The position numbers and the translations under genes were made by a program. Under the pieces are notes generated by a model. That model was not told where the DNA came from. It saw nothing but the letters and a program-made list of their open reading frames with translations, and searched no databases. This document shows positions 31,585 through 40,253 of a DNA stretch of 64,000 nt, in pieces. How positions within the stretch are numbered: position 1 is the stretch's first letter; each line of letters starts with the position of its first letter. Source of the DNA: Kitasatospora atroaurantiaca (lineage in GTDB: Bacteria; Actinomycetota; Actinomycetes; Streptomycetales; Streptomycetaceae); assembly GCF_007828955.1 (NCBI RefSeq), contig NZ_VIVR01000001.1:558001-622000 (forward strand), given 5' to 3'.

Positions 31585-31740
31585 TCACCGCACCCGGCAC
31601 CGATGCGATGCCGGGGCTTTCGGGGCGTGGTACGCGCTCGCGCAGTGGGCGGAGCAGAAGCAGACGGTGCCCTCGGGGCCGCCGCGGTGTTCGGCGGCCG
31701 TCCCGGGGGTGATCGTCATGCCGCACACCGGGTCGACGAC
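31585..31740 (-). pseudogene. YHS-domain fragment
   Basis: The frame reads ITVVDPVCGMTITPGTAAEH ... VCFCSAHCASAYHA, a metal-associated YHS domain with its DPVCGM and FCSxxC motifs. No start codon precedes it in frame, and the upstream TM-like segment (AVLAIPVIVAWGL) lies in another frame. It is therefore probably a broken membrane-anchored YHS protein. Confidence 0.65.
31593..31615. terminator. Hairpin between convergent reading frames
   Basis: CCCGGCA and TGCCGGG pair around a 9-base loop just after the His-rich membrane protein gene; CTTT follows on the plus strand. Confidence 0.65.
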
Positions 31741-32223
31741 TGTGATCCCGGTTCGCCTGCCGGCGGTCCCGACGCCGCACTGGTCTGCTTCGCGCGCAGC
31801 CCCCACGCAACGATGACCGGGATCGCCAAGACCGCCGGCGTCGGCCGGGTCCCCCTCCAGGTTGTGCTCCGCTGTCGGGCCCGGCACCTGCAACCTCAGG
31901 CAACTGTCGGGACGAGCAGGACACAACATCAAGTGCCCGGCCACGTCCAGCTGTTGCCTACAGCCGAGCGGCGGAGCGCCGTTGCGCGCCGACACGTGAG
32001 CATGTTCGCGCCGGAAGCCTTGTGCACTACTAACACTACTAGTAGTTTCATGGCTCGCACCTGCTGGAGTCCCCGGCATCGATGCGACACGCCGCACTCC
32101 AGTGGAACGGCCAGTCACGTCCGCGACGGCGAACCGAGCAGGCAATCCCAGCCGCGCCGAGCGGACGAGTGCACCACCCAGGGCCGTTGTGTGCTCCCAT
32201 CCCCCCCGCTGAGGAGACCCCTC
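31741..32223. other. Upstream region of the secreted metalloprotease
   Basis: No intact gene. It contains a 12-bp perfect palindrome ACTACTAGTAGT at 32035-32046 inside a run of ACTA repeats. This resembles a repressor site, although it lies ~180 bp upstream of the next start codon. Confidence 0.45.
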
Positions 32224-32994
32224 GTGCGCATCAAGCTGCTCGCCGCGGCCACCGCCGCCGTCCTCGCTCCCCTCGCATTCAGCTCCCCCGCCGCGGCCAG
32301 CCACTCCTGGGGCGGCTACCACTGGGCCCGCACCTCCAACCCCTTCACCCTCAAGCTCGGCGACAACCTGAGCTCCAACTGGAAGAGCTACCTGGCCACC
32401 GCCTCCAGCGACTGGAGCAAGTCCTCCGTCATGGACACCACGGTGGTCGCCGGCCAGTCCAACAAGCGCTGCGCCGCTACCACCGGCCGGGTCGAGGTCT
32501 GCAACAGCACCTACGGCAACAACGGCTGGCTGGGCATCGCGTCGATCTCGGTGACCGGCGGGACCCACATAACCCAGGGCACGGTCAAGCTCAACGACAC
32601 GTACTTCAACACCGCGAAGTACAACACGCCGTCGTGGCGGCTGATGGTCACCTGTCAGGAGGTCGGGCACACCTTCGGTCTGGACCACCAGGACGAGAAC
32701 TTCGACAACCCGAACCTCGGCACCTGCATGGACTACACCAGCAACCCCGACTCGACGCCCAACAACCTGCACCCCAACCAGCACGACTACGACGAGCTGG
32801 CGACGATCTACGCGCACCTGGACTCGACCACCACGGTCGGTCTGGCCGCGCCGCAGACGGCGTCCGGCTTCGAGGTCGACGACTCCCCCGCGAGCTGGGG
32901 GCGCGGGGTGTCGCACTCGAAGGGGGCCGACACCTACGTCCGGGACCTCGGCCACGGCGACAAGATGATCACCTTCGTGGTGTGGGCGCGCTGA
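32224..32994 (+). CDS. Secreted metzincin-like metalloprotease with QExxHxxGxxH motif
   Basis: A 256-residue protein, GTG 32224 with GAGGAGA upstream, and a clear signal peptide (~1-26, ending PAAA-S). The mature domain contains CQEVGHTFGLDHQDEN: Gln145, Glu146, His149, His155. This is the metzincin zinc pattern HExxHxxGxxH with the first His replaced by Gln. NLGTCMDYTSNP supplies the Met-turn. Cys pairs suggest disulphides. The codon is CAG, so one base change would restore His; however, I recall QEVGH in related actinobacterial proteins, so it may be a family trait. It may still bind zinc through Gln or other residues. Confidence 0.8.
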   Translation: MRIKLLAAATAAVLAPLAFSSPAAASHSWGGYHWARTSNPFTLKLGDNLSSNWKSYLATASSDWSKSSVMDTTVVAGQSNKRCAATTGRVEVCNSTYGNNGWLGIASISVTGGTHITQGTVKLNDTYFNTAKYNTPSWRLMVTCQEVGHTFGLDHQDENFDNPNLGTCMDYTSNPDSTPNNLHPNQHDYDELATIYAHLDSTTTVGLAAPQTASGFEVDDSPASWGRGVSHSKGADTYVRDLGHGDKMITFVVWAR

Positions 32995-33713
32995 CGCCCG
33001 CCGACCACCAGCCGAGGTGGCGGGCCGCGGCCGGCCACCTCGGTGCCCTGGTGGTCCCCCCATCCACCACTGCCGGGCCTGCCTCTCGCCGTGAGTCCAG
33101 CGTGGTTGCTGACGACGACGTCTTCGGCAAGGAAGATCACAGGATGGTCAGGACAGAGCCGCGCTCCCCAATGGCCGAGCAGAAGTCGCCGCACCGGCAG
33201 GCGCCGTCCCCCGTGCTGCCTGCGCCGCCCGTGCCGGGTCCTGCCCTGCGGCTTGTACACCGAGAGCGCCGTCGCCACGAGGAGCACCAGCAGGGCGGCG
33301 CCCGACTGGACCACCAGCTGGACCCTCAGCCCATGGAGATCGGAACGGAACAGCCCCGGCCTCGCCGCCACGGCCGCGATGTAGCCGATCGGCTGCATGT
33401 GCACCAGCAGGACGACGGTGGACAGGCCGGTGATCAGGAGCTTCACCACAACCCAGTAGTACCGGAGAAGGCCCCACGTGGTGCCGAGTGACGAGATCAC
33501 CCCGGTCATCAGGGATGCGAAGCACAGCGGGACGATGACGTACCAGCCGGTCAGCCCCATCACGAGATAGGCGGCCCGCACCAGCTCGGTGTCACGGCTC
33601 GTCAGACCCGCGACGGCGAGGGCCAGGAAGACGGCGACCGCGCCGAGCCAGCCCACCGAGGTCGTCACGTGGGCGGTGAGCACGAGCTTGCGCCCGCGCG
33701 GCGACATGGCCAT
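32934..33713 (-). CDS. Four-TM membrane protein of unknown function
   Basis: 259 residues from ATG 33713. The first ~165 residues form a conserved actinobacterial membrane protein: HVTTSVGWLGAVAVFLALAV, a GLTGWYVIVPLCFASLMTGV segment, YYWVVVKLLITGLSTVVLLVH, and QSGAALLVLLVATALSVYKP. A charged C-terminal tail of ~90 residues runs 61 bp into the convergent protease gene and looks like read-through past an ancestral stop, probably a frameshift. Its start overlaps the stop of the upstream small gene (TGATG), so the two are translationally coupled and presumably repressed by the divergent TetR. Confidence 0.78.
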   Translation of the reverse strand: MAMSPRGRKLVLTAHVTTSVGWLGAVAVFLALAVAGLTSRDTELVRAAYLVMGLTGWYVIVPLCFASLMTGVISSLGTTWGLLRYYWVVVKLLITGLSTVVLLVHMQPIGYIAAVAARPGLFRSDLHGLRVQLVVQSGAALLVLLVATALSVYKPQGRTRHGRRRQHGGRRLPVRRLLLGHWGARLCPDHPVIFLAEDVVVSNHAGLTARGRPGSGGWGDHQGTEVAGRGPPPRLVVGGRQRAHTTKVIILSPWPRSRT

Positions 33714-33904
33714 CAGTGGTGGCCTGCCATGCCGCCACCGGCGAGGTGCACGATGACGAACACCACGACCAGGGCGATGGCGGTGATCGCGAAGACGCTC
33801 ACCCACCGCGGTCTGCTCGCCGCCGGGGCGCGGCCGGATGCGGCGGCACTGGCGCCGTCCGAGTGGAGCAGGTCAGGCGCGTGCGGGTCCTTCGGATTCG
33901 TCAT
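33713..33904 (-). CDS. Small single-TM protein, first gene of the TetR-divergent operon
   Basis: 63 residues: a polar N-terminus (MTNPKDPHAPDLLHSDG), then one TM helix (VSVFAITAIALVVVFVIVHL) and a short GGGMAGHH tail. It overlaps the next gene by one base. The shared regulatory region with the TetR gene is only 77 bp. Confidence 0.75.
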   Translation of the reverse strand: MTNPKDPHAPDLLHSDGASAAASGRAPAASRPRWVSVFAITAIALVVVFVIVHLAGGGMAGHH

Positions 33905-33919
33905 GGCGGCAACTTTTAC

Positions 33920-33934
33920 GAGACACTCTGTCTC
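33920..33934. promoter_or_regulatory. Probable TetR operator
   Basis: GAGACACTCTGTCTC is a perfect 6-3-6 dyad centred in the 77-bp gap between the divergent TetR gene and the membrane-protein operon, as expected for an autoregulated local repressor. Confidence 0.7.
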
Positions 33935-33981
33935 TGTCAAGTCCAAGGTGTCACGCCGGCGTCGCCGCGTATATTGGGGTG

Positions 33982-34647
33982 ATGCCGAAGCTGTGGAACG
34001 ACACGATCGAGGCGCACCGCAACACCGTGCGTGAGGCGACCCTTGACGCCACCGCGGCGCTGGTGGCCGAGCACGGGCTGCTGTCGGTGACGATGTCGCG
34101 GATCGCCCAGGAGACCGGCATCGGACGGGCAACGCTCTACAAGTACTTCCCCGACGTCGAGGCGATCCTGATCGCCTGGCACGAGCGCCAGGTCACCAGC
34201 CATCTCGCACAGCTGACCACGGCCCGGGACCAGGCCGGCAGCGCCGAAGAGCGGATCCAGGCCGTCCTGGAGGCCTACGCGCTCATCGTCCATGAACGGC
34301 ACGGGCACCACGGAAGCAACATCGCCGCGCTCCTGCACCAGGGCGAACACGTCGCGCGGGCGCACCAGCAGCTCACCGGCCTCGTCCGGGATCTCCTGAG
34401 TGAGGGCGCCAAGGCCGGTGTCCTCCGGGACGACGTCATGCCCGACGAGCTCGCCAACTACTGCCTCCATGCCCTCAGTGCAGCCGGCAGCCTGCCGTCC
34501 AAAGCCGCGGTCCGAAGGCTCGTCACGGTCACCCTGGCAGGACTGCACCCCCGCGCCGCGACCACCGGCCCGTCACGCCGGGACGGCGACGCCAGGGTGC
34601 CGGAGCCGCCCGCGCACCAACGGCATCACCAGCACGGCGCCCATTGA
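33982..34647 (+). CDS. TetR-family transcriptional regulator
   Basis: A 221-residue protein starting at ATG 33982. The N-terminal helix-turn-helix is complete: ATAALVAEHGLLSVTMSRIAQETGIGRATLYKYFPD (residues ~17-52). The ligand-binding domain that follows has several His residues, HERHGHHGSN near residue 100 and a final HQRHHQHGAH tail, which could reflect metal interaction. It is transcribed away from the two-gene membrane operon, with a perfect dyad between them, so local repression is the likely role. Its inducer is unknown. Confidence 0.9.
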   Translation: MPKLWNDTIEAHRNTVREATLDATAALVAEHGLLSVTMSRIAQETGIGRATLYKYFPDVEAILIAWHERQVTSHLAQLTTARDQAGSAEERIQAVLEAYALIVHERHGHHGSNIAALLHQGEHVARAHQQLTGLVRDLLSEGAKAGVLRDDVMPDELANYCLHALSAAGSLPSKAAVRRLVTVTLAGLHPRAATTGPSRRDGDARVPEPPAHQRHHQHGAH

Positions 34648-34806
34648 TCACAGAGGCGACAAACGGTCGGCGGTCGTCGCCAAAACGCGGAAGGTCGTCG
34701 GATCCGGACCGGAATTTCGGTGGGCTGGGTCCACCCGGGGTGGAGCCTTGGGATCCATCCGCAGACCCGAGGCGCCGAGCCCGTGCCTCGTGCTCAACTG
34801 CCTTGT

Positions 34807-35587
34807 GTGATCCGAACCTTGCCGCGTCTGCTGGCCGCCCCGGACAGCAAGCCGGTCCCGCTTCCCAGCACAGCTGACGTCCTCCGAGCCCTCGCCAGAG
34901 AACTGGCGCCCGGACGCCGCCCATGGACACCGGAGACGGCTTCGTTCATCGCCGGCCAGTTCGACGGGCTCGCCGCCGCTTGGGACGCCACCCGCGCCAC
35001 TGGCCGCGACGACCCGCTACGCGACGCGCCGGCCCCGCGGGGGGCCGCTTCCGGTCGGGCCGTGTCTGGAGGTGGGCTGCAGCACCGGACATGACACACC
35101 CCTCCTGGCCACCATGTTTCCCACGGTGGTCAGCGTCGATCTCTCGGAGCAGATGCTCCGTCAGGCCGCCGGACGCTCACCGACCCGAATCCAGGCCGAC
35201 GCCAGCCACCTTCCCCTCGCCAACGCCTCGGTGGCCGCAGTCGCTGCCGTCGACATGCTGCTCTTCCCGGCCGAGACGGCTCGCGTCCTGCGGCCCGACG
35301 GCGTCCTGCCGTGGATCAACCAGCTCGCTGCAGACGGGCCTTTGCATCTGCCCGCCGCCGCGGTGGCCGGCGCCCTGCCCGGAACCTGGGAGGGCATCGA
35401 GTCCGAGGCCGGCTGGGGAACCTGGGTCGTCCTGCGGCGCTCATCCTGGCCAGAGGTTGCCGGCGCCCCTCCGCGTGATCGCCGCCGCACACTGCCGTGG
35501 CCAGGACCGTCGGCGCCCGCCGAGGCCGTCGACGCCTCGCGGCTCCAGGCCCTCTTCCACGTCCAACACCCCGCGCCCCGGGCCTGA
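34807..35587 (+). pseudogene. SAM-dependent methyltransferase with frameshift
   Basis: The N-terminal part (GTG 34807; TPETASFIAGQFDGLAAAWD) is in one frame. The SAM-binding core is in another: GPCLEVGCSTGHDTPLL (motif I), VVSVDLSEQML (motif II) and ADASHLPLANASV. The shift occurs near 35030-35040 in a G/C run, so one base has probably been gained or lost. The C-terminus after WVVLRRSSWPEV also diverges. A sequencing error in the G-run is an alternative to a true pseudogene. Confidence 0.75.
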
Positions 35588-35621
35588 GCGACGCTCCGGT
35601 CGAGACCGAGTCAGCCATGAG

Positions 35622-35665
35622 CTGACCCGTCGCCATATCACACATGCGATACGGCAACGGGTCAG
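35622..35665. repeat. 44-bp palindrome, copy 2 (one half decayed)
   Basis: The right half is identical to copy 1 at 24505-24548, while the left half differs at four positions. Similar flanking bases (CTCAGCC/GTCAGCC, then GAG) suggest the repeat unit extends ~15 bp further left. It sits between the methyltransferase remnant and the IS110 transposase. Confidence 0.8.
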
Positions 35666-35685
35666 ACACCCCATGACGTTTGAGG

Positions 35686-36912
35686 TCAAGCGGCGTGGAG
35701 GTGTGCGTGGTGGGACCAGGCGGTCGCTTCGTCGTAGTGGGTGCGGGTCTTGAGGCATCCGTGGAGGATGCCGACGAGCCGGTTGCCGACCTGGCGGAGG
35801 GCGGGGTTGTAGCCGACCTCGCGAGCGCGCTGCTTGTCGTAGTAGCGACGGGCACCGGGCGAGGCGCGCAGGGCGGAGAACGCCTGGCGCTGGAGGGCGT
35901 CGGCGAGCCGGTTGTTGCGGACGTAGCGGGCCTGGACGGTGTGGCTCTTGCCGGAGGCCCGTGTGACCGGGCTGGTGCCGGCGTAGTTCTTGCGGGCCTT
36001 GGCGGAGGTGTAGCGGGTGGGGTCGTCCCCGAACTCGGCGAGCACCCGGGCACCGGTGATCTCTCCGATACCGGGCATGGAGAGGTAGATCTCAGCGTCC
36101 GGGTGCGCGAGAAAATGCGCCCTCACCTGCTCTTCCATCGCGGCTATCTGCTCGTTGAGGGCGATCAGGAGCCGGGCGTGGGCAGTGGTGGCGGCCGCGT
36201 AGGCGGCCGTGACCGGCTCGGGCAGCTCCAGCTGCTTCTCGCGCAGTGCGGCCTGGATGGCGCCGGCCTTCTGGTCCCGGTTGTGCCGGCGGGCGCGGGC
36301 GAGGACAGCGGAGATCTGGGTGCGGGTCAGCTTCGCCGCCGTCTGTGGTGTGGGTGCTTTGATCAGCAGTTCCAGTGCGTCGGTGCTGGTCAGTTCCAGG
36401 GACGCGTAGGCGGCCAGGGCGGCGGGGAAGTACTCGCGCAGCGTGCTGCGGAGCCGCTGGAAGGTGCGGGTGCGTTCCCAGATCAGGGTCTGGTGGGCGC
36501 GGGTGACGACCTTGACAGCCTGGGCCTGGTCGCTGTCGCCGGCGATGGGTCGTAGCTGGTCGCGGTCGATGCGGACCATGTCGGCCAGGGCATGGGCGTC
36601 GCCCTTGTCGCTCTTTGCTCCGGAGGTGCCGTACCGCTCCTTGAAGCGGGCGACCTGCCGGGGGTTGATCGCGTAGACCTGGTAGCCGGCGGCGAGCAGG
36701 GCCTGCACCCACGTGCCCCGGTCCGTCTCGATACCGACGACCACATCGGCCGGATCGGGGTCCTCGCCCGCGTGCTTGGCCACGAGTTCGTGGAGCTTGG
36801 CCATGCCTTCCGCGCCCTCTGGCAGCCTCGCGGTCGCCAGCCTGCGGCCGTCCGGGGCCTGAACCTCGACGTCGTGATGGTCCTCGGCCCAGTCGTCGCC
36901 GATCAGCAGCAA
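35686..36912 (-). mobile_element. IS110-family transposase, apparently intact
   Basis: 408 residues. The N-terminal DEDD domain begins LLIGDDWAEDHHDVEV and has VVGIETDRGTW and SDKGDAHALADM, supplying the Asp/Glu set of RuvC-like IS110 enzymes. The C-terminal transposase_20 domain has LSMPGIGEITGARVLAEFGD and ARKNYAGTSPVTRASGK, including the catalytic Ser region. The frame is uninterrupted, unlike every other transposase in the window. IS110 elements lack long inverted repeats, so the element ends could not be fixed. Confidence 0.92.
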
Positions 36913-37165
36913 GTCTTCCTCCCCTGGTCAGGTACTCCACTGGCGTGCAGCCCGCGGAAGACACGGCACGCGGCCTAATGGATCCAGTGCTCACGCTCAT
37001 CTCGGCGGGCACGCCACCCCATCAGCGGTCATGGCCTTCCGGCCGACCAGCAGGGGCACGGTCTGACCCCAGAACTCGCAATGGCTCCGGCGAAGAGAGT
37101 GCTCACCTGCTGGCGCTGCGGCACCGAGTCTCTACGACTCAGCAAGTCCCATTAGGCGAGGCTGC

Positions 37166-37675
37166 TCAGTGGTGGTACGCATGGACGACCGCATGCCCCC
37201 GGCCACGTGCGATCAGCCAGCGGTTGACCGGCACGGTCACCGTGAAGGCGATGACCAGTGAGGCCGCGAGGGAGATCCAGAACAGGGCCTGGGTCAGCCC
37301 CGCATCCAGCGCACCCGGGACGGCGACCATGAAGGCGTTGTCGACAATCTCCATGACGACGATGGAGACGGTGTCCGCCGCCAGGGCGACCTTGAACGCC
37401 TGACGCGGGTCGAGGCCGACCCGCAGGACGCCGCGCATGGTCAACCCGTATCCGAAGACGAAAGCCAGCGCAATGGACAGCACGACGGTGGCCCCGTTGT
37501 GCAGACCGAGCGCGGTCCCGATGACCATGCCGAGGATCTCACCGATCGCGCATCCGGTCAGGCAGTGCAGGGTCGCCTGCGCGGCGGTGCGCCAACCGCT
37601 GTCGCCCCCGGGGGCCGCGTGACTGCTGTGGTGGTGCTCGTGCCGGCTGTGCTCATGTCCGCCGTGCTGGTCCAT
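37166..37675 (-). CDS. DUF4396 His-rich membrane protein, copy 2, intact
   Basis: 169 residues from ATG 37675. A His-rich cytoplasmic or extracytoplasmic N-terminus (HGGHEHSRHEHHHSSHAA) leads into four to five TM segments: ATLHCLTGCAIGEILGMVIG with a Cys in a membrane helix, TVVLSIALAFVFGYGLTMRG, SIVVMEIVDNAFMVAVPGAL, and SLVIAFTVTVPVNRW. It ends HAVVHAYHH. This is the DUF4396 pattern. The Met/Cys/His content and the CsoR-like operator upstream point to metal or persulfide handling (inference). The gene is nearly identical in sequence to the frameshifted copy at 24560-25068. Confidence 0.88.
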   Translation of the reverse strand: MDQHGGHEHSRHEHHHSSHAAPGGDSGWRTAAQATLHCLTGCAIGEILGMVIGTALGLHNGATVVLSIALAFVFGYGLTMRGVLRVGLDPRQAFKVALAADTVSIVVMEIVDNAFMVAVPGALDAGLTQALFWISLAASLVIAFTVTVPVNRWLIARGRGHAVVHAYHH

Positions 37676-37724
37676 GGTGCCCTCCCCGTGCGCGTCTCCG
37701 TGGTTGCTCACCCGTTCCAACTCA

Positions 37725-37741
37725 GTACCCCCGGGGGGTAT
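37725..37741. promoter_or_regulatory. CsoR-like operator upstream of DUF4396 copy 2
   Basis: GTACCCCCGGGGGGTAT, in the same place (49 bp upstream of the ATG) as the operator of copy 1, with a slightly different sequence but the same dyad. Confidence 0.7.
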
Positions 37742-37796
37742 TCCCCACCTGCCGGGGCCCGGGGTACGCAGCCTGTGCCGGTGCCGGACCACCGCG

Positions 37797-37940
37797 TCGG
37801 GTCAGACGCTTCGTCGGCGCCGGCCTCATCCGTGGCGCCATCGTTCGCCACCTACTGGACCCCGACCGCTACACCGTGATCGACGCGGCCGGTGCAGTCC
37901 TCTTCCTCACCGCCGCCTGTTCTCCGAACTGGAGCACGCC
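37797..37940 (+). pseudogene. Fragment of a paralogue of the 31-kb His-rich membrane protein
   Basis: The frame reads RFVGAGLIRGAIVRHLLDP then DRYTVIDAAGAVLFLTAA, aligning with residues ~46-92 of the protein at 30807-31577 (YFVGAGLVSGAIVHHPLDP). It has no start codon and no continuation. It lies just beyond the operator of DUF4396 copy 2, pointing away from it. Confidence 0.8.
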
Positions 37941-38035
37941 GGACGACCGAGCGCCCCGCCTCCTGGATGTCCCATCGCAACCGTCTGACCTGCGTCGTTC
38001 CCTCCATTTTCGTGTCGGACCCTCGGAAGGGAACC

Positions 38036-39586
38036 TCAGATGCCGCTGCCGCCGCCATGACCCCAGTGCCTACGTCGGGGCTGCGGCGTGGGGGTGGGGG
38101 TCGGCGTGGGGGTGGCGGTCGGGGTGAGGGCAGGCGTGGGCGTGGGCGTGGGCGTGGGGGTGGAGGAAGGCGCGGGCGTGGACGTGGGCGTGGAGGCCGG
38201 CGTCGGCGCGGAGGGCATGATGAGGGTGGTGACCGAGTACGGGGGCAGGGTCACTTGTGTCTGGCCGTCCGTGATGCCGGCGGTGCTCTTGGTCGGACTG
38301 GCGAACGGGGCGTTGGGGTTGGTCTGCCATACGTCGGCCGTACCCGAGGTGAGGCCCGTGGTCTGGATGACCGCGGTCCGGGTGGCACTCGGATCCTTGT
38401 TGATCAGCACGACGTTGCCCGGCCCCGAGGAGGCGTAGACCTCCACGTTCGGCAGTGACGTCGAGGCCTGCACCAGCGACGGGCCGAACGGCCGGAACAT
38501 TGATCCGCCGGAGAACATCAGCGTGCCCCAGTAGATCGGCATGGGGTCGTTGACCTGCATGCCGAAGTGCGTGGCATCGGCGGACTTCTCGAAGGTCTCG
38601 CCGAGGGCACCGTTCTGGTCCGCGTACTGGTGACCGATGCCGCCTGCGCGGGTGATGTGGCCGAGCACTGAGGCGCCCCACACGGTGTCGACGGCTTGGT
38701 AGAAGCGGTCGTCGCCCTGATAGGCGCCGGGGTAGCCGTCTGCTGTACGCCAGGACCAGTTGTACTCACCGACCTGGATACCGATCTGGCCCGCGCGGGC
38801 GGGAACGGTGGCGTTGATCATGTTGCGGATCTGGGTGATCTCGTCCTCGTAACTCACCGTCTGGGACAGTGCGGTGGCGTTGTCGAGGAAGGTGCTGCCC
38901 ATCGCGTAGTGGTGGTAGTCGACAATGTCCACGGAGTTGCCTGCGCAGTTCAGGAAGCTCTGGAGATCAGATGCGTTGAAGTACGACCACGCGGGCCCGG
39001 CGACCTTGATCGTAGGATCGACGGCTTTCATCGCGGAGACAGTGCTGTTGAACAGCTGGCAATAGGTGCCGATGCTCATGCCGGCGTTGTTCGGCTCATT
39101 GCCGATCACCCAGTAGCCGACCGGCTTCCCTTCCGATTTGAAGTGGTTCACCATGTTCGCGCCGTCCGACGGGGTGAAGTTGTCGTCACTTGACCCGCCA
39201 AGGACGATCTTCGGGGTGCCGCCGGAAGCAACGATGCTGTCCACCCACTGGTCGCCTGAGATGTTCGTCGGGCCGCCGCCGGCCGAGGAGATGATAGTGC
39301 CGCCGTTCCACTGCAGCGGCACCCGGTAGGTGGACAGGCCCAAGCTTTTCAGCTTGGTGCGCTGTTTCGCGGCGGCAACGACGCTGCCGCCGCTCTGACC
39401 GTAGGTGGAAATGGTTCCCGAGAAGGCGTTCGGATTGACTTGCCCGATGGCCGTGGAGAAATCGATGGTGACGTTGGATGCGGCAGCTGCGGCCGGCTGA
39501 ATGGTGGCTTGGTATCCCATGACAGCCGTGGACAGCGTGGCGGCCAGTGCGAGCGCCTTAAGGGCACGGCGGTGTCCCATGATCAT
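38036..39586 (-). CDS. Secreted clan-A glycoside hydrolase with Pro/Thr-rich tail
   Basis: A 516-residue protein starting at ATG 39586 (GAGGG ribosome site), with a signal peptide ending near PAAAAA (~residue 35). The TIM-barrel contains YWVIGNEPNN (Glu164, candidate acid/base) and IQVGEYNWSW (Glu274, candidate nucleophile), the two-Glu arrangement of clan GH-A (GH39/GH30/GH79-like). YRVPLQWNGG and DIVDYHHYAMG are further barrel motifs. A beta-sandwich follows (~380-455). The last ~55 residues are a Pro/Thr repeat linker (TPTPTPTPAL...) ending RRRHWGHGGGSGI, with no carbohydrate-binding module after it, so a domain may have been lost. Substrate unknown. Confidence 0.82.
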   Translation of the reverse strand: MIMGHRRALKALALAATLSTAVMGYQATIQPAAAAASNVTIDFSTAIGQVNPNAFSGTISTYGQSGGSVVAAAKQRTKLKSLGLSTYRVPLQWNGGTIISSAGGGPTNISGDQWVDSIVASGGTPKIVLGGSSDDNFTPSDGANMVNHFKSEGKPVGYWVIGNEPNNAGMSIGTYCQLFNSTVSAMKAVDPTIKVAGPAWSYFNASDLQSFLNCAGNSVDIVDYHHYAMGSTFLDNATALSQTVSYEDEITQIRNMINATVPARAGQIGIQVGEYNWSWRTADGYPGAYQGDDRFYQAVDTVWGASVLGHITRAGGIGHQYADQNGALGETFEKSADATHFGMQVNDPMPIYWGTLMFSGGSMFRPFGPSLVQASTSLPNVEVYASSGPGNVVLINKDPSATRTAVIQTTGLTSGTADVWQTNPNAPFASPTKSTAGITDGQTQVTLPPYSVTTLIMPSAPTPASTPTSTPAPSSTPTPTPTPTPALTPTATPTPTPTPTPQPRRRHWGHGGGSGI

Positions 39587-40253
39587 CTGATTTACCCTCT
39601 GGTAGTCGAATTCGGCGATGCCCCATCGACGGGGCGACGATTCCGGGTGCCGGTCTGCGGCTCGCGGTCCCCGGCAGGTGCTGACTATGTGGTGGTAGCG
39701 GTGCGTCCGCCCGGGCGCCAGGCGTTTTGGGCAATGCTCCGTTGGAAAGGTCCGCCTGGCGCGCTGCGTGCCGCCGGGCGGGGCGGGTTCGTCGAACTGT
39801 GTGACGGCCGATCCCGGGAATGGCCGTGGCGGATCTCGAGGGCCTTCGCGGCTGACAGCCGGGCCGCCTGCGCTGCCCTGCCGGGCACGCAAGAATCGCA
39901 TGAGCGCGGCACGCCGGCAGTGCGGCATGGACCACCCCGCTGACGGCCGGCAACTGACGCTGCTTCAGGCGGATTTGAAGGTCGAGCGCTCATGGGGTCG
40001 CCCGCGGAAGACGGTTGCCGGCACCGCGCGGGTGCCGTACGGCTACGTCACCGCCGCCACTCCCGCCGTGACCACCGCCCTGCTCACCATCGTGCGCCAC
40101 GGGCGGGCCGGCGGACCGGCCCGACGTCCGGACCACCAGGTGCACCACGCCGTACTGACCCGGGTCAGGCCGACGACCGCCCCGGCCCCGTGCTCGGACG
40201 TCGCAACACACCGACCGCATCTGCACCTCCGGACAGGCTCGGCTCGCTGCCGA
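39587..40253. other. Intergenic region between two secreted-enzyme genes
   Basis: About 670 bp. No gene recognised on either strand; probable promoter region of the glycosidase at its left end. Confidence 0.4.

Noticed and set aside
38088..38230. G/T repeat that looks like a minisatellite or structured element
   Set aside because: It is the coding DNA for the Pro/Thr linker of the glycosidase.
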